Shown: in pieces, positions 18,875-28,576 of the stretch
Layout of the letters: each line of letters opens with the position of its first letter
How positions within the stretch are numbered: the first letter of the stretch is position 1
Program-made: the position numbers and the translations under genes
Notes under the pieces: generated by a model
Database searches by the model: none
What the model was told of the DNA's origin: nothing
Seen by the model: the letters and a program-made list of their open reading frames with translations, nothing else
DNA from: Streptomyces sp. RB17
GTDB taxonomy: Bacteria; Actinomycetota; Actinomycetes; Streptomycetales; Streptomycetaceae
NCBI RefSeq assembly: GCF_009604455.1
Contig: NZ_WEGL01000008.1
Span: 248,001 to 312,000 of the forward strand
Length of the DNA stretch: 64,000 bases
Reading direction: 5' to 3'

Positions 18875-19531
18875 TCACCGTGACTGCGGGCCCCTGCGCT
18901 GTGGCAGCGTCACCACCGAGGCATCGCCCGGACCGGCCGGCGGCAGCCCCGCGACCTGGGCCAGCAGATCGCACCAGGATGCCAGGTGGGAGGCGGTGTC
19001 GGGCACTCCGCCGAGGCCCTCGCGGGGTGTCCAGGACGCCCGGATCTCGATCTGCGAGGCCGACGGCCGCTCGGCCAGCCCGCCGAAGTAGTGCGAGCTC
19101 GCGCGCGTGATCGTCCCGCTCGGCTCGCCGTAGCCGAGCCCGCGCGCCTGCAGCGCTCCGGTCAGCCACGACCAGCACACCTCGGGCAGCAGCGGATCGA
19201 CGGCCATCTCCGGCTCCAGCTCCGCGCGCACCAGCGTCACCAGCCGGAAGGTGCCGCGCCAGGCATCGTGACCCGCCGGATCGTGCAGCAGCACCAGCCG
19301 CCCGTCGGCCAGCTCCTGCTCACCGTCCACCACCACGGCCTCCAGCGCGTACGCGTGGGGGGCGAGCCGCTGCGGGGCGGGCGTGGGCTCCACCTCGACC
19401 TGCGGCCGCAGCCGGCTGCTGCGCAGGGCGTCGACCGCGGCCCGGAACGCCGGCGGGTCCGGAGTACCGGAGCGCCGGTCCGCCTCCTCGGTGTCCTTCA
19501 CGTCGTCCATTCCGTCAGCGCTGTCCGACAT
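18875..19531 (-). CDS. DUF3000 family protein
   Basis: About 218 residues, soluble, no signal peptide. The central part (PHAYALEAVVVDGEQELADG, FRLVTLVRAELEPEMAVDP, WSWLTGAL, SHYFGGLAERP) is the actinobacterial DUF3000 family, whose function is unknown. The start is uncertain among ATG codons at 19552, 19531 and 19510; the middle one is used. It is divergent from hemE with about 160 bases between starts. Confidence 0.8.
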   Translation of the reverse strand: MSDSADGMDDVKDTEEADRRSGTPDPPAFRAAVDALRSSRLRPQVEVEPTPAPQRLAPHAYALEAVVVDGEQELADGRLVLLHDPAGHDAWRGTFRLVTLVRAELEPEMAVDPLLPEVCWSWLTGALQARGLGYGEPSGTITRASSHYFGGLAERPSASQIEIRASWTPREGLGGVPDTASHLASWCDLLAQVAGLPPAGPGDASVVTLPQRRGPQSR

Positions 19532-19693
19532 TCGTCCGTGAGCCGCAGCCATGCCGGGAAGAGTAAGGGGAACGGGGCCTTCGTGCAGGGCAAGACACCA
19601 CCGCGAGCACGTGGCCACGGGCACCCGGCCCGGCTCCCGGCCGGCACCCGGTCCGGGGGCAGGTCGCATCCGGCGGCATGCGAAACTTGGCCC

Positions 19694-20752
19694 GTGACCG
19701 CCAACACCAGCATGCAGCCGACAGCGACGTACGACAGCGCCTTCCTCAAGGCGTGCAGGCGCGAACCCGTGCCGCACACCCCCGTGTGGTTCATGCGCCA
19801 GGCCGGCCGCTCCCTGCCCGAGTACCGCAAGGTGCGCGAGGGAATCCCGATGCTGGAGTCCTGCATGCGGCCCGAGCTGGTCACGGAGATCACGCTGCAG
19901 CCGGTGCGCCGGCACCACGTGGACGCGGCGATCTACTACAGCGACATCGTCGTCCCGCTGAAGGCCATCGGCCTCGGCCTCGACATCGAGCCGGGCGTCG
20001 GCCCGGTCGTCGAGGAGCCCATCCGAACCCGCGCCGACCTGGCCCGGCTGCGCGACCTCACGCCCGAGGACGTCCCCTACGTCACCGAGGCGATCGGCCT
20101 GCTCACCAGGGAGCTGGGGTCGACCCCGCTGATCGGTTTCGCCGGCGCGCCTTTCACCCTCGCGAGCTACCTCGTCGAGGGCGGTCCCTCTCGCACGTTC
20201 GAGAACGCCAAGGCGATGATGTACGGCGACCCCGAGCTGTGGGCCGACCTGCTGGACCGCCTGGCCGACATCACGGCCGCCTTCCTGAAGGTGCAGATCG
20301 AGGCCGGCGTCAGCGCGGTCCAGCTGTTCGACTCCTGGGTCGGAGCCCTCGCCCCGGCGGACTACCGGCGCTCGGCCATGCCCGCCTCCGCGAAGGTCTT
20401 CGAGGCCGTCTCCGGCTACGGCGTCCCGCGCATCCACTTCGGTGTCGGCACCGGGGAGCTGCTGCGGCTCATGGGCGAGGCCGGCGCGGACGTCGTCGGC
20501 GTCGACTGGCGCGTCCCGCTGGACGAGGCGCACCGCCGCGTCGGGCCCGGCAGGGCGCTCCAGGGCAACCTCGACCCGACGGTCCTGTTCACCGACAAGG
20601 ACACCGTCGAGGCCCAGGCCCGCGAGGTGCTGGACGCGGCCGCCGGCCTGGAGGGCCATGTCTTCAACCTCGGCCACGGCGTCATGCCGAACACCGACCC
20701 GGACGCGCTGACCCGGCTCGTGGACTACGTCCACACCGCGACCGCGCGCTGA
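19694..20752 (+). CDS. hemE: Uroporphyrinogen decarboxylase
   Basis: A 352-residue cytosolic enzyme with the N-terminal signature PVWFMRQAGRSLPEYR and later AQLFDSW-type and NLGHGV motifs (QLFDSWVG, NLGHGVMPNTDP). It removes four carboxyl groups from uroporphyrinogen III to give coproporphyrinogen III, feeding the CgoX-ChdC branch encoded downstream. GTG at 19694 is taken as start; no convincing ribosome site precedes it, so the message may be nearly leaderless. Its stop is one base from the end of the convergent rhomboid gene. Confidence 0.93.
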   Translation: MTANTSMQPTATYDSAFLKACRREPVPHTPVWFMRQAGRSLPEYRKVREGIPMLESCMRPELVTEITLQPVRRHHVDAAIYYSDIVVPLKAIGLGLDIEPGVGPVVEEPIRTRADLARLRDLTPEDVPYVTEAIGLLTRELGSTPLIGFAGAPFTLASYLVEGGPSRTFENAKAMMYGDPELWADLLDRLADITAAFLKVQIEAGVSAVQLFDSWVGALAPADYRRSAMPASAKVFEAVSGYGVPRIHFGVGTGELLRLMGEAGADVVGVDWRVPLDEAHRRVGPGRALQGNLDPTVLFTDKDTVEAQAREVLDAAAGLEGHVFNLGHGVMPNTDPDALTRLVDYVHTATAR

Positions 20753-20753
20753 C

Positions 20754-21578
20754 TCACCACGTGTAGCGGGGCCGCGCCCGCCTGCCGAACAGCAGGCCGC
20801 GCGGCTCCGGCGGGGGCGGCGTGCCGGGCTTGAGCGGCCAGGCCAGCAGCATGCCCGCGACGAATCCGACCACGTGCGCCGCGTACGCCACCGTGCCCGC
20901 CCCGGACACGGCGTGCCCGGACGAGTAGACGGCCTGCAGCACGAACCAGAAGCCCAGCACCAGCCAGGCGGGCAGCCGCAACGGCAGGAAGATCAGGAAC
21001 GGCACGAGGACCCACACCCGCGCCGTCGGCCACAGCACGATGTAGGCGCCGAGCACCCCCGCGATCGCGCCGGACGCGCCGATCAGCGGGTCGCCCGAGG
21101 TGGCGTTGAGCAGCGCGAAGCCGTATCCGGCCGCGTAGCCGCAGACGACGTAGAAGAGGAAGAAGCGGATGTGGCCCATCCGGTCCTCGACGTTGTTGCC
21201 GAAGATCAGCAGGAAGAGCATGTTCCCGAGCAGGTGCAGCCAGCTGCCGTGCAGGAACATCGCCGTGAGGACCGACAGCGGCGGTGACTTGTCGTAGCGG
21301 GGCGGGGCCACCACGCAGCCCGGACCGTGCGGTCCGACGCCCACCTGTCCGGTCGGGACCAGCCGCGGCATCTGATGGTGGATCAGCTCCCGCGGGACCG
21401 CCGCGTACTGATCCATGAAGGCCTGCAGATGGCACAGCTGCGCCAGGTCGCTGCCGCCGGTCACCGAACCGGCTATGCCGGGCATGCTGACGAACACGAG
21501 CACGTTCGCGGCGATGAGGGCGTACGTCACCCACGGGGTGCGACGCACCGGGTTCACGTCATGGACGGGGATGACCAC
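20754..21578 (-). CDS. Rhomboid family intramembrane serine protease
   Basis: A 274-residue membrane protein with about six to seven membrane segments. The catalytic serine is in GASGAIAG (Ser169) and the paired histidine in YAAHVVGF (His235); HLLGNM (115-120) supplies the oxyanion-side His and Asn. Rhomboids cut transmembrane helices of substrate proteins. A long loop between the first two segments (about 40-100) contains cysteines and histidines (Cys49, His50, His83, Cys88) that could bind a metal. The substrate is unknown. Convergent with hemE. Confidence 0.9.
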   Translation of the reverse strand: MVIPVHDVNPVRRTPWVTYALIAANVLVFVSMPGIAGSVTGGSDLAQLCHLQAFMDQYAAVPRELIHHQMPRLVPTGQVGVGPHGPGCVVAPPRYDKSPPLSVLTAMFLHGSWLHLLGNMLFLLIFGNNVEDRMGHIRFFLFYVVCGYAAGYGFALLNATSGDPLIGASGAIAGVLGAYIVLWPTARVWVLVPFLIFLPLRLPAWLVLGFWFVLQAVYSSGHAVSGAGTVAYAAHVVGFVAGMLLAWPLKPGTPPPPEPRGLLFGRRARPRYTW

Positions 21579-21670
21579 ACAGAAGTAGTGCCCGGGATAC
21601 GGCGGGCGAATCGGTGAACGGCGCCGGGTGAGTGTGCGTATAACTCGTCAACCGACGTGAGGATCAGGCG

Positions 21671-21940
21671 ATGAACGAGCGAGTTGCTCCTCCGATGCAC
21701 GCTCTGCCCGACGGTGAGGCGGAGATCTCTCTGGTCGTACGACTCCCCTGGGAGGACGTCGCACGCCTCGGCCAGGAAGCGGGGCGGCTCGCTTCACAGA
21801 TGCAGCGGCCCGTGACGCTGGACGAGGCGGTCAGCTACCGGCTCCGGTCCACCCGGCCGTCGGCGACGCACGCGAAACCCGCGGGGGAGCAGCCGCCGGC
21901 AGCCGTCTCCGCTCTGCCACGCATCAGCGGAACAGCCTAG
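21671..21940 (+). CDS. Small conserved hypothetical protein
   Basis: An 89-residue protein with an ordered N-terminal half (DGEAEISLVVRLPWEDVARL, GRLASQMQRPVTLDEAVSYRL) that looks like a short helix-rich or ribbon-helix-helix-like unit, and a disordered Ala/Pro-rich tail. GAGGA lies about 8 bases upstream of the ATG. It stands alone between the divergent rhomboid gene and the convergent oxidoreductase gene, with which its stop overlaps by 4 bases. No function is recognised. Confidence 0.7.
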   Translation: MNERVAPPMHALPDGEAEISLVVRLPWEDVARLGQEAGRLASQMQRPVTLDEAVSYRLRSTRPSATHAKPAGEQPPAAVSALPRISGTA

Positions 21941-23331
21941 GAAACGCGTACCTTCGCCGCCGCCTTTCTCGCTGCCACCAAAACCGGGTCCCACACCGGT
22001 GAGAAGGGCGGCGCGTAGCCAAGGTCCAGGGCTGTCATCTGTTCCACCGTCATCCGCGCGGTCAGCGCCACCGCGGCGATGTCGACCCGTTTCGCCGCGC
22101 CCTCGCGGCCGACGATCTGGACGCCGAGCAGCCGGCCCGTGCGGCGTTCGGCGAGCATCTTGACCGTCATCGGGGAGGCGCCGGGGTAGTAGCCGGCGCG
22201 GCTGGTGGACTCGATGGTGACGGTCTCGTACTGGAGGCCCACCCGGTGGGCGTCCTTCTCGCGCAGGCCCGTGCGGGCGATCTCCAGGTCGCAGACCTTG
22301 CTGACCGCCGTGCCGACCACGCCCGGGAAGGTCGCGTACCCGCCGCCGACGTTGCTGCCGATGACCTGGCCGTGCTTGTTGGCGTGGGTGCCGAGCGGGA
22401 CGTACTGGTCCTGGCCGGAGACCAGGTTCAGCACCTCCACACAGTCGCCGCCCGCCCAGATGTTCCCGTGGCCGCGCACCCGCATCGCGAGGTCGGTGAG
22501 CAGGCCGCCATGGGTGCCGAGCGGGAGTCCGGCTGCCTTGGCGAGGGCGGTTTCCGGGCGGACACCGATGCCGAGGACCACCACGTCCGCCGGGTACTCG
22601 GCGTCCTGCGTGGCGACCGCGCGGGCCCGCCCGTCCGGTCCGGTGAGGATCTTGGTGACCTCGGCGTCGTTCACCATGGTGATGCCGAGGCCCTCCATGG
22701 CCCGGTGCACCAGACGGCCCATGTCCGCATCGAGCGTCGACATGGGTTCCCTGCCGCGGTTGACGACCGTCACCTCGAACCCGCGGTTGATCAGCGCCTC
22801 CGCCATCTCCACGCCGATGTATCCGGCGCCGACGACCACTGCCCTGCGGCCACGCGTGCGTGCCAGCGTGTCCAGCAGCGCCTGGCCGTCGTCCAGGGTC
22901 TGCACGCCGTGCACCCCGGGGGCGTCCGTGCCGGGCAGGTCGGGGCGGACCGGTCGCGCGCCGGTCGCGATGACGAGCTTGTCGTACGGCGTCCAGGACT
23001 CCGCGCCGGAATCGACGTCACGCGCGCGTACCCGCTGTCCGGCCACGTCGATCTCCGTGACCTCGGTGCGCAGCCGCAGATCGATCTCGCGCGCGCGGTG
23101 CTCCGCGGGGGTGCGGGCGATCAGCTGGTCGCGTTCGGCGACGTCGCCGCCCACCCAGTACGGGATGCCGCACGCCGAGAAGGAGGTGAAGTGGCCGCGC
23201 TCGAAGGCCACGATCTCCAGTTCGTCCGGCCCCCGCAGCCGGCGCGCCTGCGACGCCGCGGACATGCCCGCGGCGTCGCCGCCGATCACGACCAGTCGTT
23301 CCGTCCCGGCCCGCCCTTCGCGCATGCTCAT
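21937..23331 (-). CDS. FAD-dependent pyridine nucleotide-disulfide oxidoreductase (CoA-disulfide reductase / NADH oxidase-like)
   Basis: A 464-residue flavoprotein. It has the N-terminal FAD-binding VVIGGDAAGMSAASQARR, the single redox cysteine in SFSACGIPYW (Cys54), the NAD(P)H-binding VVVGAGYIGVEMAEAL and the C-terminal FAD loop NIWAGGDC. One cysteine rather than a CxxxxC pair is typical of CoA-disulfide reductases and water-forming NADH oxidases, so the likely role is thiol or oxygen redox balance in the cytosol. Substrate is not determined. It ends overlapping the small gene at 21671-21940. Confidence 0.85.
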   Translation of the reverse strand: MSMREGRAGTERLVVIGGDAAGMSAASQARRLRGPDELEIVAFERGHFTSFSACGIPYWVGGDVAERDQLIARTPAEHRAREIDLRLRTEVTEIDVAGQRVRARDVDSGAESWTPYDKLVIATGARPVRPDLPGTDAPGVHGVQTLDDGQALLDTLARTRGRRAVVVGAGYIGVEMAEALINRGFEVTVVNRGREPMSTLDADMGRLVHRAMEGLGITMVNDAEVTKILTGPDGRARAVATQDAEYPADVVVLGIGVRPETALAKAAGLPLGTHGGLLTDLAMRVRGHGNIWAGGDCVEVLNLVSGQDQYVPLGTHANKHGQVIGSNVGGGYATFPGVVGTAVSKVCDLEIARTGLREKDAHRVGLQYETVTIESTSRAGYYPGASPMTVKMLAERRTGRLLGVQIVGREGAAKRVDIAAVALTARMTVEQMTALDLGYAPPFSPVWDPVLVAARKAAAKVRVS

Positions 23332-23358
23332 GGGAACACGCTACGGGGCGCGGGCATT

Positions 23359-24336
23359 TCAGTCCCGGTCCGGCCGCTCCTCGGAGGGTTCCGGCGCCGG
23401 TCGGGCCGACGGCAGCGGGCCCAGCGCGGTCATCGCGGTCGCGGGCTCCCCGCGGCGCGGCAGACGGGGCCGTACGATCCGCAGCCACAGCAGCGTCAGC
23501 AGCGCCGCGCACGCCGCGAACGGCAGGGCGGCGCCGAGCGCGAGGACGATCCAGCGCAGCATGGTCACGAACACGTGCCAGCCGCCGGTCAGGGCGTCCA
23601 GGACGCCGGGGGAGTCGTCACCGGCTGCCTTCTTCACCGGCGTCTCGGACAGCGACAGCGTGATGGTGGCGAGGCTCGTGCGGTCCTTCAGGGACGCCTG
23701 CTGTGCCAGCAGCGCCTCCAGGTCGGCCTGACGGGTGCTCAACTCGCCCTCCAGCGTGACGACATCGCTCAGCTTGGTCGCCCGGTCCATCAGCGCGCGG
23801 ATCCGGTCCACGCTGGCCCGCTGGGACTTGACGCGGCTGTCCACGTCCACGACCTGGTCGGTGACGTCCTCCGCCTGGGCCGTTCGGTCGATCAGCCGGC
23901 CCGTCCCCTGGAGTCCGGAGAGCACCTCGTCGTACGTCGCGCCGGGTACCCGCAGCACCACCCGGGTGTGCTCATGGCCGCCGGCGTCCCGGCTCGTGCT
24001 CTCCTTGCCGACGTAGCCGCCCGCGTCCTCGGCGGTGGCGCGGGCCTGGTCCAGGGCCTTGGGCACGTCCTTGACCTGGAGGGTGAGGGACGCGGTGCGG
24101 ACGATCGCGTTCTGGGGAAGCCGTTGGGTCTTCGGGGCCGGCTTCGCGCTGTCGGCCCTGGCCGGCCCGGCGGCCACGTCGGCGCCGCCGCCCGCGGACT
24201 TCGCCGAGGCGCCCGCGCCCGAGTCGTCCGCACCGCCGCATCCGGCGAGGGCGAGGGAGGCGGCGAGCAGGATCCCCACCAGGGCCCTGGCGGGTCGTGC
24301 GGGTCGTGCGGAACGTGCGGAACGTGCTGTGCGCAT
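23359..24336 (-). CDS. DUF4349 lipoprotein
   Basis: About 325 residues. The N-terminal signal has an unusual basic Ala-Arg-Ser/Pro repeat (ARSARPARPARAL), a hydrophobic core and the lipobox ALAGC. The middle is the DUF4349 region (IVRTASLTLQVKDVPKALDQ, GGYVGKES, VVLRVPGATYDEVLSGL) with a coiled coil around DSRVKSQRASVDRIRAL. A C-terminal membrane segment (about 270-295) follows, so the protein is anchored at both ends. Function is unknown; envelope stress roles are speculative. ATG at 24336 is chosen because it starts the signal peptide. Confidence 0.82.
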   Translation of the reverse strand: MRTARSARSARPARPARALVGILLAASLALAGCGGADDSGAGASAKSAGGGADVAAGPARADSAKPAPKTQRLPQNAIVRTASLTLQVKDVPKALDQARATAEDAGGYVGKESTSRDAGGHEHTRVVLRVPGATYDEVLSGLQGTGRLIDRTAQAEDVTDQVVDVDSRVKSQRASVDRIRALMDRATKLSDVVTLEGELSTRQADLEALLAQQASLKDRTSLATITLSLSETPVKKAAGDDSPGVLDALTGGWHVFVTMLRWIVLALGAALPFAACAALLTLLWLRIVRPRLPRRGEPATAMTALGPLPSARPAPEPSEERPDRD

Positions 24337-24475
24337 GGGCGGTACCCCCGAGGGCTCTGCGGCCTGTGACGTCCCTACGACGGCCGGACGCGCCGGAACG
24401 TTCGGCCGAGTCCCCGGTGCGGGGGGACCCCGGGCCCTGGCCTGAGTGTCAGTGGGGTCTGAGAGAGTGGGGGGC

Positions 24476-25930
24476 ATGAGCGCAACGGGGTCTCGTACGG
24501 GGCATGTCGTCGTCATCGGAGCCGGTATCGCCGGGCTGGCCGCCGCCCACCGGCTGCTCGGGCGCGGCACGCGCGTGACCGTGCTGGAGGCCGCGGACCG
24601 GGTCGGCGGCAAGCTGCAGCCCGGCGAGATCGCGGGCGTGCGGGTCGACCTCGGCGCCGAGTCGATGCTCGCCCGGCGCCCCGAGGCCGTGACCCTCTCC
24701 CGCGAGGTGGGCCTGGCCGACCGCCTCCAGCCGCCGGCCACCGCGACCGCCTCGATCTGGACCCGCGGCGCCCTGCGCCCCATGCCCAAGGGCCATGTGA
24801 TGGGCGTCCCCGGCACCGCGGCCGCGCTCTCCGGTGTGCTCTCCGAGGAGGGCCTGGCGCGTATCGAGCGCGACGCCGACCTGCCGCGCACCGAGGTCGG
24901 CGACGACGTGGCCGTGGGGGAGTACGTGGCCGCGCGGCTCGGCCGCGAGGTCGTCGACCGTCTGGTCGAGCCCCTGCTCGGCGGGGTGTACGCGGGCGAC
25001 GCGTACCGCATCTCGATGCGTTCGGCCGTCCCGCAGCTCTTCCAGGCCGCCCGCACCCACACCTCCCTCACGGAGGCAGTGCGCGAGATCCAGGTCAGGG
25101 CGGCGGCGAACCAGCAGACCGGACCGGTCTTCATGGGCATCGAGGGCGGGGTCGGCACCCTGCCGCTCGCGGCCGCCGACTCCGTCCGGGCACGCGGCGG
25201 CGACATCCTGACCGGCACGCCGGTCACCGAGCTGCGCCGCGAGGCCTCCGGCGGCTGGCGGGTGGCCGCCGGGGAGCGGGTCCTGCACGCCGACGCCGTG
25301 ATCGTCGCCGTACCCGCCCCGGCCGCCGCGCGGCTGCTGCGCGCCGAGTCCCCGGAGGCCGCCACCGAGCTGGCCGCCGTCGAGTACGCCTCCATGGCAC
25401 TGGTCACCCTCGCCTACCGCCGCTCGGGCCTGCACCTCCCCGAGGGCAGCGGCTTCCTGGTCCCGCCCGTCGACGGCCGCACCATCAAGGCGTCCACGTT
25501 CGCCTCCGGCAAATGGGGCTGGATCGCCGAGCAGAACCCGGATGTGGTCGTGCTGCGCACCTCCGTGGGCCGGCACGGCGAGACGGAGATCCTCCAGCGG
25601 GACGACGCCGCCCTGGTCGAGGTGTCCCGGCGCGACCTGCGGGAGGCCACCGGCCTGGACGCCGTACCCCTGGAGACCCGGGTCACCCGCTGGACCGACG
25701 GCCTGCCGCAGTACCCGGTCGGGCATCACGCGCGCGTGGCCCGCATCCGTGAGCACGTCGCGAAGCTGCCGGGCCTCGCGGTGTGCGGCGCGCAGTACGA
25801 CGGGGTCGGCATCCCGGCGTGCATCGCGAGCGCCTACGCGGCCGTCGACCAGCTCGAAGGCGACATGGGCGGAATCCGGGAGCTCATGGCCAACCCGGTG
25901 CAGAGCCTCCACGGCGGAGCGGGAGAATAG
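24476..25930 (+). CDS. cgoX: Coproporphyrinogen III oxidase, HemY/CgoX type
   Basis: A 484-residue flavoenzyme with the FAD-binding N-terminus VVVIGAGIAGLAAAHRLLG, GGKLQPGE and a C-terminal GVGIPACIASAY segment typical of HemY-type oxidases (often annotated hemG or hemY, protoporphyrinogen oxidase). In actinobacteria this enzyme oxidises coproporphyrinogen III to coproporphyrin III. ATG at 24476 is preceded by GAGAGAG and a G-run. It is 5 bases upstream of chdC, and the two form an operon. The ferrochelatase cpfC is not in the window. Confidence 0.92.
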   Translation: MSATGSRTGHVVVIGAGIAGLAAAHRLLGRGTRVTVLEAADRVGGKLQPGEIAGVRVDLGAESMLARRPEAVTLSREVGLADRLQPPATATASIWTRGALRPMPKGHVMGVPGTAAALSGVLSEEGLARIERDADLPRTEVGDDVAVGEYVAARLGREVVDRLVEPLLGGVYAGDAYRISMRSAVPQLFQAARTHTSLTEAVREIQVRAAANQQTGPVFMGIEGGVGTLPLAAADSVRARGGDILTGTPVTELRREASGGWRVAAGERVLHADAVIVAVPAPAAARLLRAESPEAATELAAVEYASMALVTLAYRRSGLHLPEGSGFLVPPVDGRTIKASTFASGKWGWIAEQNPDVVVLRTSVGRHGETEILQRDDAALVEVSRRDLREATGLDAVPLETRVTRWTDGLPQYPVGHHARVARIREHVAKLPGLAVCGAQYDGVGIPACIASAYAAVDQLEGDMGGIRELMANPVQSLHGGAGE

Positions 25931-25935
25931 GGATT

Positions 25936-26667
25936 ATGAGTGACGACGCCCCCACCACCGAGTCCGGCAGGATCCCGAACAAGGGCAAGCTGGCCAAGGA
26001 CCTCAACGAGGTCATCCGCTACACCCTCTGGTCGGTCTTCAAGCTCAAGGACGTCCTGCCGGAGGACCGCGCCGGTTACGCCGACGAGGTCCAGGAGCTG
26101 TTCGACCAGCTCGCCGCCAAGGACGTGACGATCCGCGGCACCTACGACCTCTCCGGCCTGCGCGCCGACGCCGACCTCATGATCTGGTGGCACGCCGAGA
26201 CGAGCGACCAGCTGCAGGAGGCGTACAACCTCTTCCGCCGCACCAGGCTGGGCCGCGCGCTGGAGCCCGTGTGGTCCAACATGGCGCTGCACCGCCCCGC
26301 CGAGTTCAACCGCTCGCACATCCCGGCGTTCCTCGCCGACGAGACCCCGCGCAACTACGTCAGCGTGTACCCCTTCGTGCGCAGCTACGACTGGTACCTG
26401 CTGCCCGACGAGGACCGCCGCCGCATGCTCGCCGACCACGGCAAGATGGCCCGCGGCTACCCGGACGTGCGCGCCAACACGGTCGCCTCGTTCTCCCTCG
26501 GCGACTACGAGTGGATCCTGGCCTTCGAGGCCGACGACCTCCACCGCATCGTCGACCTCATGCGCCACCTCCGCGGCTCCGAGGCCCGCAGGCACGTCCG
26601 CGAGGAGATCCCCTTCTTCACGGGCCGCCGCAAGGACATCGGCGACTTGGTGGCCGGCCTGGCCTGA
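25936..26667 (+). CDS. chdC: Coproheme decarboxylase (HemQ)
   Basis: A 243-residue protein of the chlorite-dismutase-like family. It contains RYTLWSVFKLKDVLP, the YPFVRSYDWYLL segment with the catalytic tyrosine, and ADHGKMARGYPDVRANT with the proximal heme histidine. ChdC decarboxylates coproheme to heme b with peroxide, the last step of the coproporphyrin pathway. It follows cgoX by 5 bases. A hairpin that is part of a dispersed repeat starts right at the stop codon. Confidence 0.93.
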   Translation: MSDDAPTTESGRIPNKGKLAKDLNEVIRYTLWSVFKLKDVLPEDRAGYADEVQELFDQLAAKDVTIRGTYDLSGLRADADLMIWWHAETSDQLQEAYNLFRRTRLGRALEPVWSNMALHRPAEFNRSHIPAFLADETPRNYVSVYPFVRSYDWYLLPDEDRRRMLADHGKMARGYPDVRANTVASFSLGDYEWILAFEADDLHRIVDLMRHLRGSEARRHVREEIPFFTGRRKDIGDLVAGLA

Positions 26668-26760
26668 GGCGCCCCAAAGGGGCGCGGGGAACTGCGCGAT
26701 CAACCACAACGGACGGGCAGCCCCCCGACGGCACAGCGCGGCACCCCAGTAGGGGCACTC
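26668..26760 (+). repeat. Dispersed intergenic repeat, copy 1, with terminator hairpin
   Basis: Begins with a perfect stem GCGCCCC-AAA-GGGGCGC (26669-26685), then GGGGAACTGCGCGATCAACC and ACAACGG. The same text recurs near 30460, 44220, 47750 and, in variant form, at 33000 and 56450. It lies between the convergent ends of chdC and the peptidase gene and probably ends both transcripts. Confidence 0.7.
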
Positions 26761-28405
26761 AACGCCGCCGGCCCTTCACAGAGGCTCGCTTGGACTCCTT
26801 CACCGGCCCAACCGCCGCGGGCAACCGGTGCGGCGCGCACGACGCGCGCCGCCCCGGCACCCGGCCCTGAAGCAAATACGCGTCGAGGTGGCCGTTGACG
26901 CACGCGTTGGGCCCGCCCCCGATCCCGTGCGTCCCCGCGTCCCGCTCGGTCACCAGCGCCGAGCCGGCCAGCCGCCGGTTCATCTCCAGCGCCCCCGGGT
27001 ACGGCGTCGCCGCGTCCCGCTCGGCCGCCAGGATCAGCACCGGCGGCAGTTCGCCCTCCCCCGTACGCACGTCCACGGGCCGCTGCCGGGGCGCCGGCCA
27101 GTAGGCGCAGGGCAGGTTCATCCACGCGTTGTCCCAGGTCTCGAACGGCGCCACCCGGGCGAGCCGGGTGTTGTCCCGGTCCCACACCTTCCAGTCCGTC
27201 GGCCAGGGCGCGTCGTTGCACTCCACGGCCGTGTAGACCGCGTTGAGGTTCTCCGCCTCCGCGGCCGAGTCCGCGCTCGGCGCGGCCATCCGGACCAGCG
27301 GCTTGGCGTCGCCGTGGAGATAGGCCGACAGCGCCGCGGCCCGGCTCGGCCAGTAGGTGTCGTTGTACCCGGCCTGCAGGAACGCGCTCTGCAGCTCGCC
27401 GGGCCCGACCTTCTCGCCCGCCGCCCTCCCGGCCAGCCGCTCGCGCGCGGTGTCGTAGCTGCGCTGTACCTTCCCCGGGGTGTCACCGAGCTTGTAGACG
27501 TCGTCGTGGCGGGCGATCCAGTCGCGGAAGTCCGCCCAGCGCTCCTCGAACGCGGCCGACTGGTCGAGGTTGTCCTGGTACCAGATCTTCTCCGGGGCGG
27601 CGTCCACCACCGAGTCCAGCACCATGCGCCGTACGTGCGAGGGGAACATCGCCGCGTACAGCGCGCCGAAGTAGGTGCCGTACGACGCTCCCATGAACGT
27701 CAGCCGGTCCTCGCCCAGGGCGGCCCGCAGCACGTCCAGGTCGCGGGCGTTGTTCAGCGAGGTGTAGAAGCGCAGCTTGCTCCCGGAGCGTCGGGCGCAG
27801 CCGCGGGCGTACGCCTTGGCCTGGGCGATGCGCTGCCGCTTGTACGCCTCCGACGGGTGCGCCGGCGACGCGGTGGGCCCCTTGACGAAGCGCTTCGGAT
27901 CCTCGCAGGACAGCGGCGCGGAACGGCCCACGCCGCGCGGGGCGTAGCCGACCAGGTCGTAGGCGGCGGCGATCCGCTGCCACTGCGGGACCGCGCCGAG
28001 CAGCGGGAAGGACATGCCGGACGCCCCGGGGCCGCCCGGGTTGTAGACGAGGGCGCCCTGCCGGGGAACCTTCCGCTTGCTGTTGCGCGGGTCCTTCTGC
28101 GTCGCCGGCATCCGGCTGACGGTCAGTCGGATCTGCGGGCCGTCCGGGCGGGCGTAGTCGAGCGGGACGGTCACCGTGCCGCACCGCAGATTCCTCGGCG
28201 CCTTCGGTACGTCGGCCGTGGAACACGCGCCGAAGTCGATGCCGGTCGCCCGGGCGTGGGCCGCGGCCACCTCGGTGCCGCGCAGCTCTGCCGTACCGGG
28301 GGCGCCCGGCACCCCGCCCGCACGGGACGCGCCGGGTGCCGGGGCGGCGGCCAGCGCGGTCAGCAGCAAGGACCCGGCGGCCGAGTACAGGGCGGCAGCT
28401 CTCAT
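26759..28405 (-). CDS. Secreted alpha/beta hydrolase, tripeptidyl aminopeptidase family
   Basis: About 548 residues with a Sec-type signal (MRAAALYSAAGSLLLTALAA then Ala-rich cleavage region). The hydrolase part has GPGASG (oxyanion region), the nucleophile in GASYGTYFGALYA and a C-terminal histidine near DAGTHGIGGG. This is the architecture of Streptomyces mycelium-associated tripeptidyl aminopeptidases and SlpD/SlpE-type enzymes, which remove tripeptides from extracellular peptides. ATG at 28405 has GAAGGGAT upstream. The long N-terminal extension before the fold is normal for the family. Confidence 0.87.
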   Translation of the reverse strand: MRAAALYSAAGSLLLTALAAAPAPGASRAGGVPGAPGTAELRGTEVAAAHARATGIDFGACSTADVPKAPRNLRCGTVTVPLDYARPDGPQIRLTVSRMPATQKDPRNSKRKVPRQGALVYNPGGPGASGMSFPLLGAVPQWQRIAAAYDLVGYAPRGVGRSAPLSCEDPKRFVKGPTASPAHPSEAYKRQRIAQAKAYARGCARRSGSKLRFYTSLNNARDLDVLRAALGEDRLTFMGASYGTYFGALYAAMFPSHVRRMVLDSVVDAAPEKIWYQDNLDQSAAFEERWADFRDWIARHDDVYKLGDTPGKVQRSYDTARERLAGRAAGEKVGPGELQSAFLQAGYNDTYWPSRAAALSAYLHGDAKPLVRMAAPSADSAAEAENLNAVYTAVECNDAPWPTDWKVWDRDNTRLARVAPFETWDNAWMNLPCAYWPAPRQRPVDVRTGEGELPPVLILAAERDAATPYPGALEMNRRLAGSALVTERDAGTHGIGGGPNACVNGHLDAYLLQGRVPGRRASCAPHRLPAAVGPVKESKRASVKGRRR

Positions 28406-28576
28406 CGCGTATCCCTTCGGTGCGGCGACGGCGATGGCACGGCTGCCATGCCCAGGCGACAACAAAAGGGATATTTCGTTCGCCTCTCGGTGAAGGCAAG
28501 CACCATTCGGCCGGTGTCGGCGCCAATGCCCCCTATGCGCCCCTCGAAGCTCCTGTGGGGACCCTGCGGGCGCCGG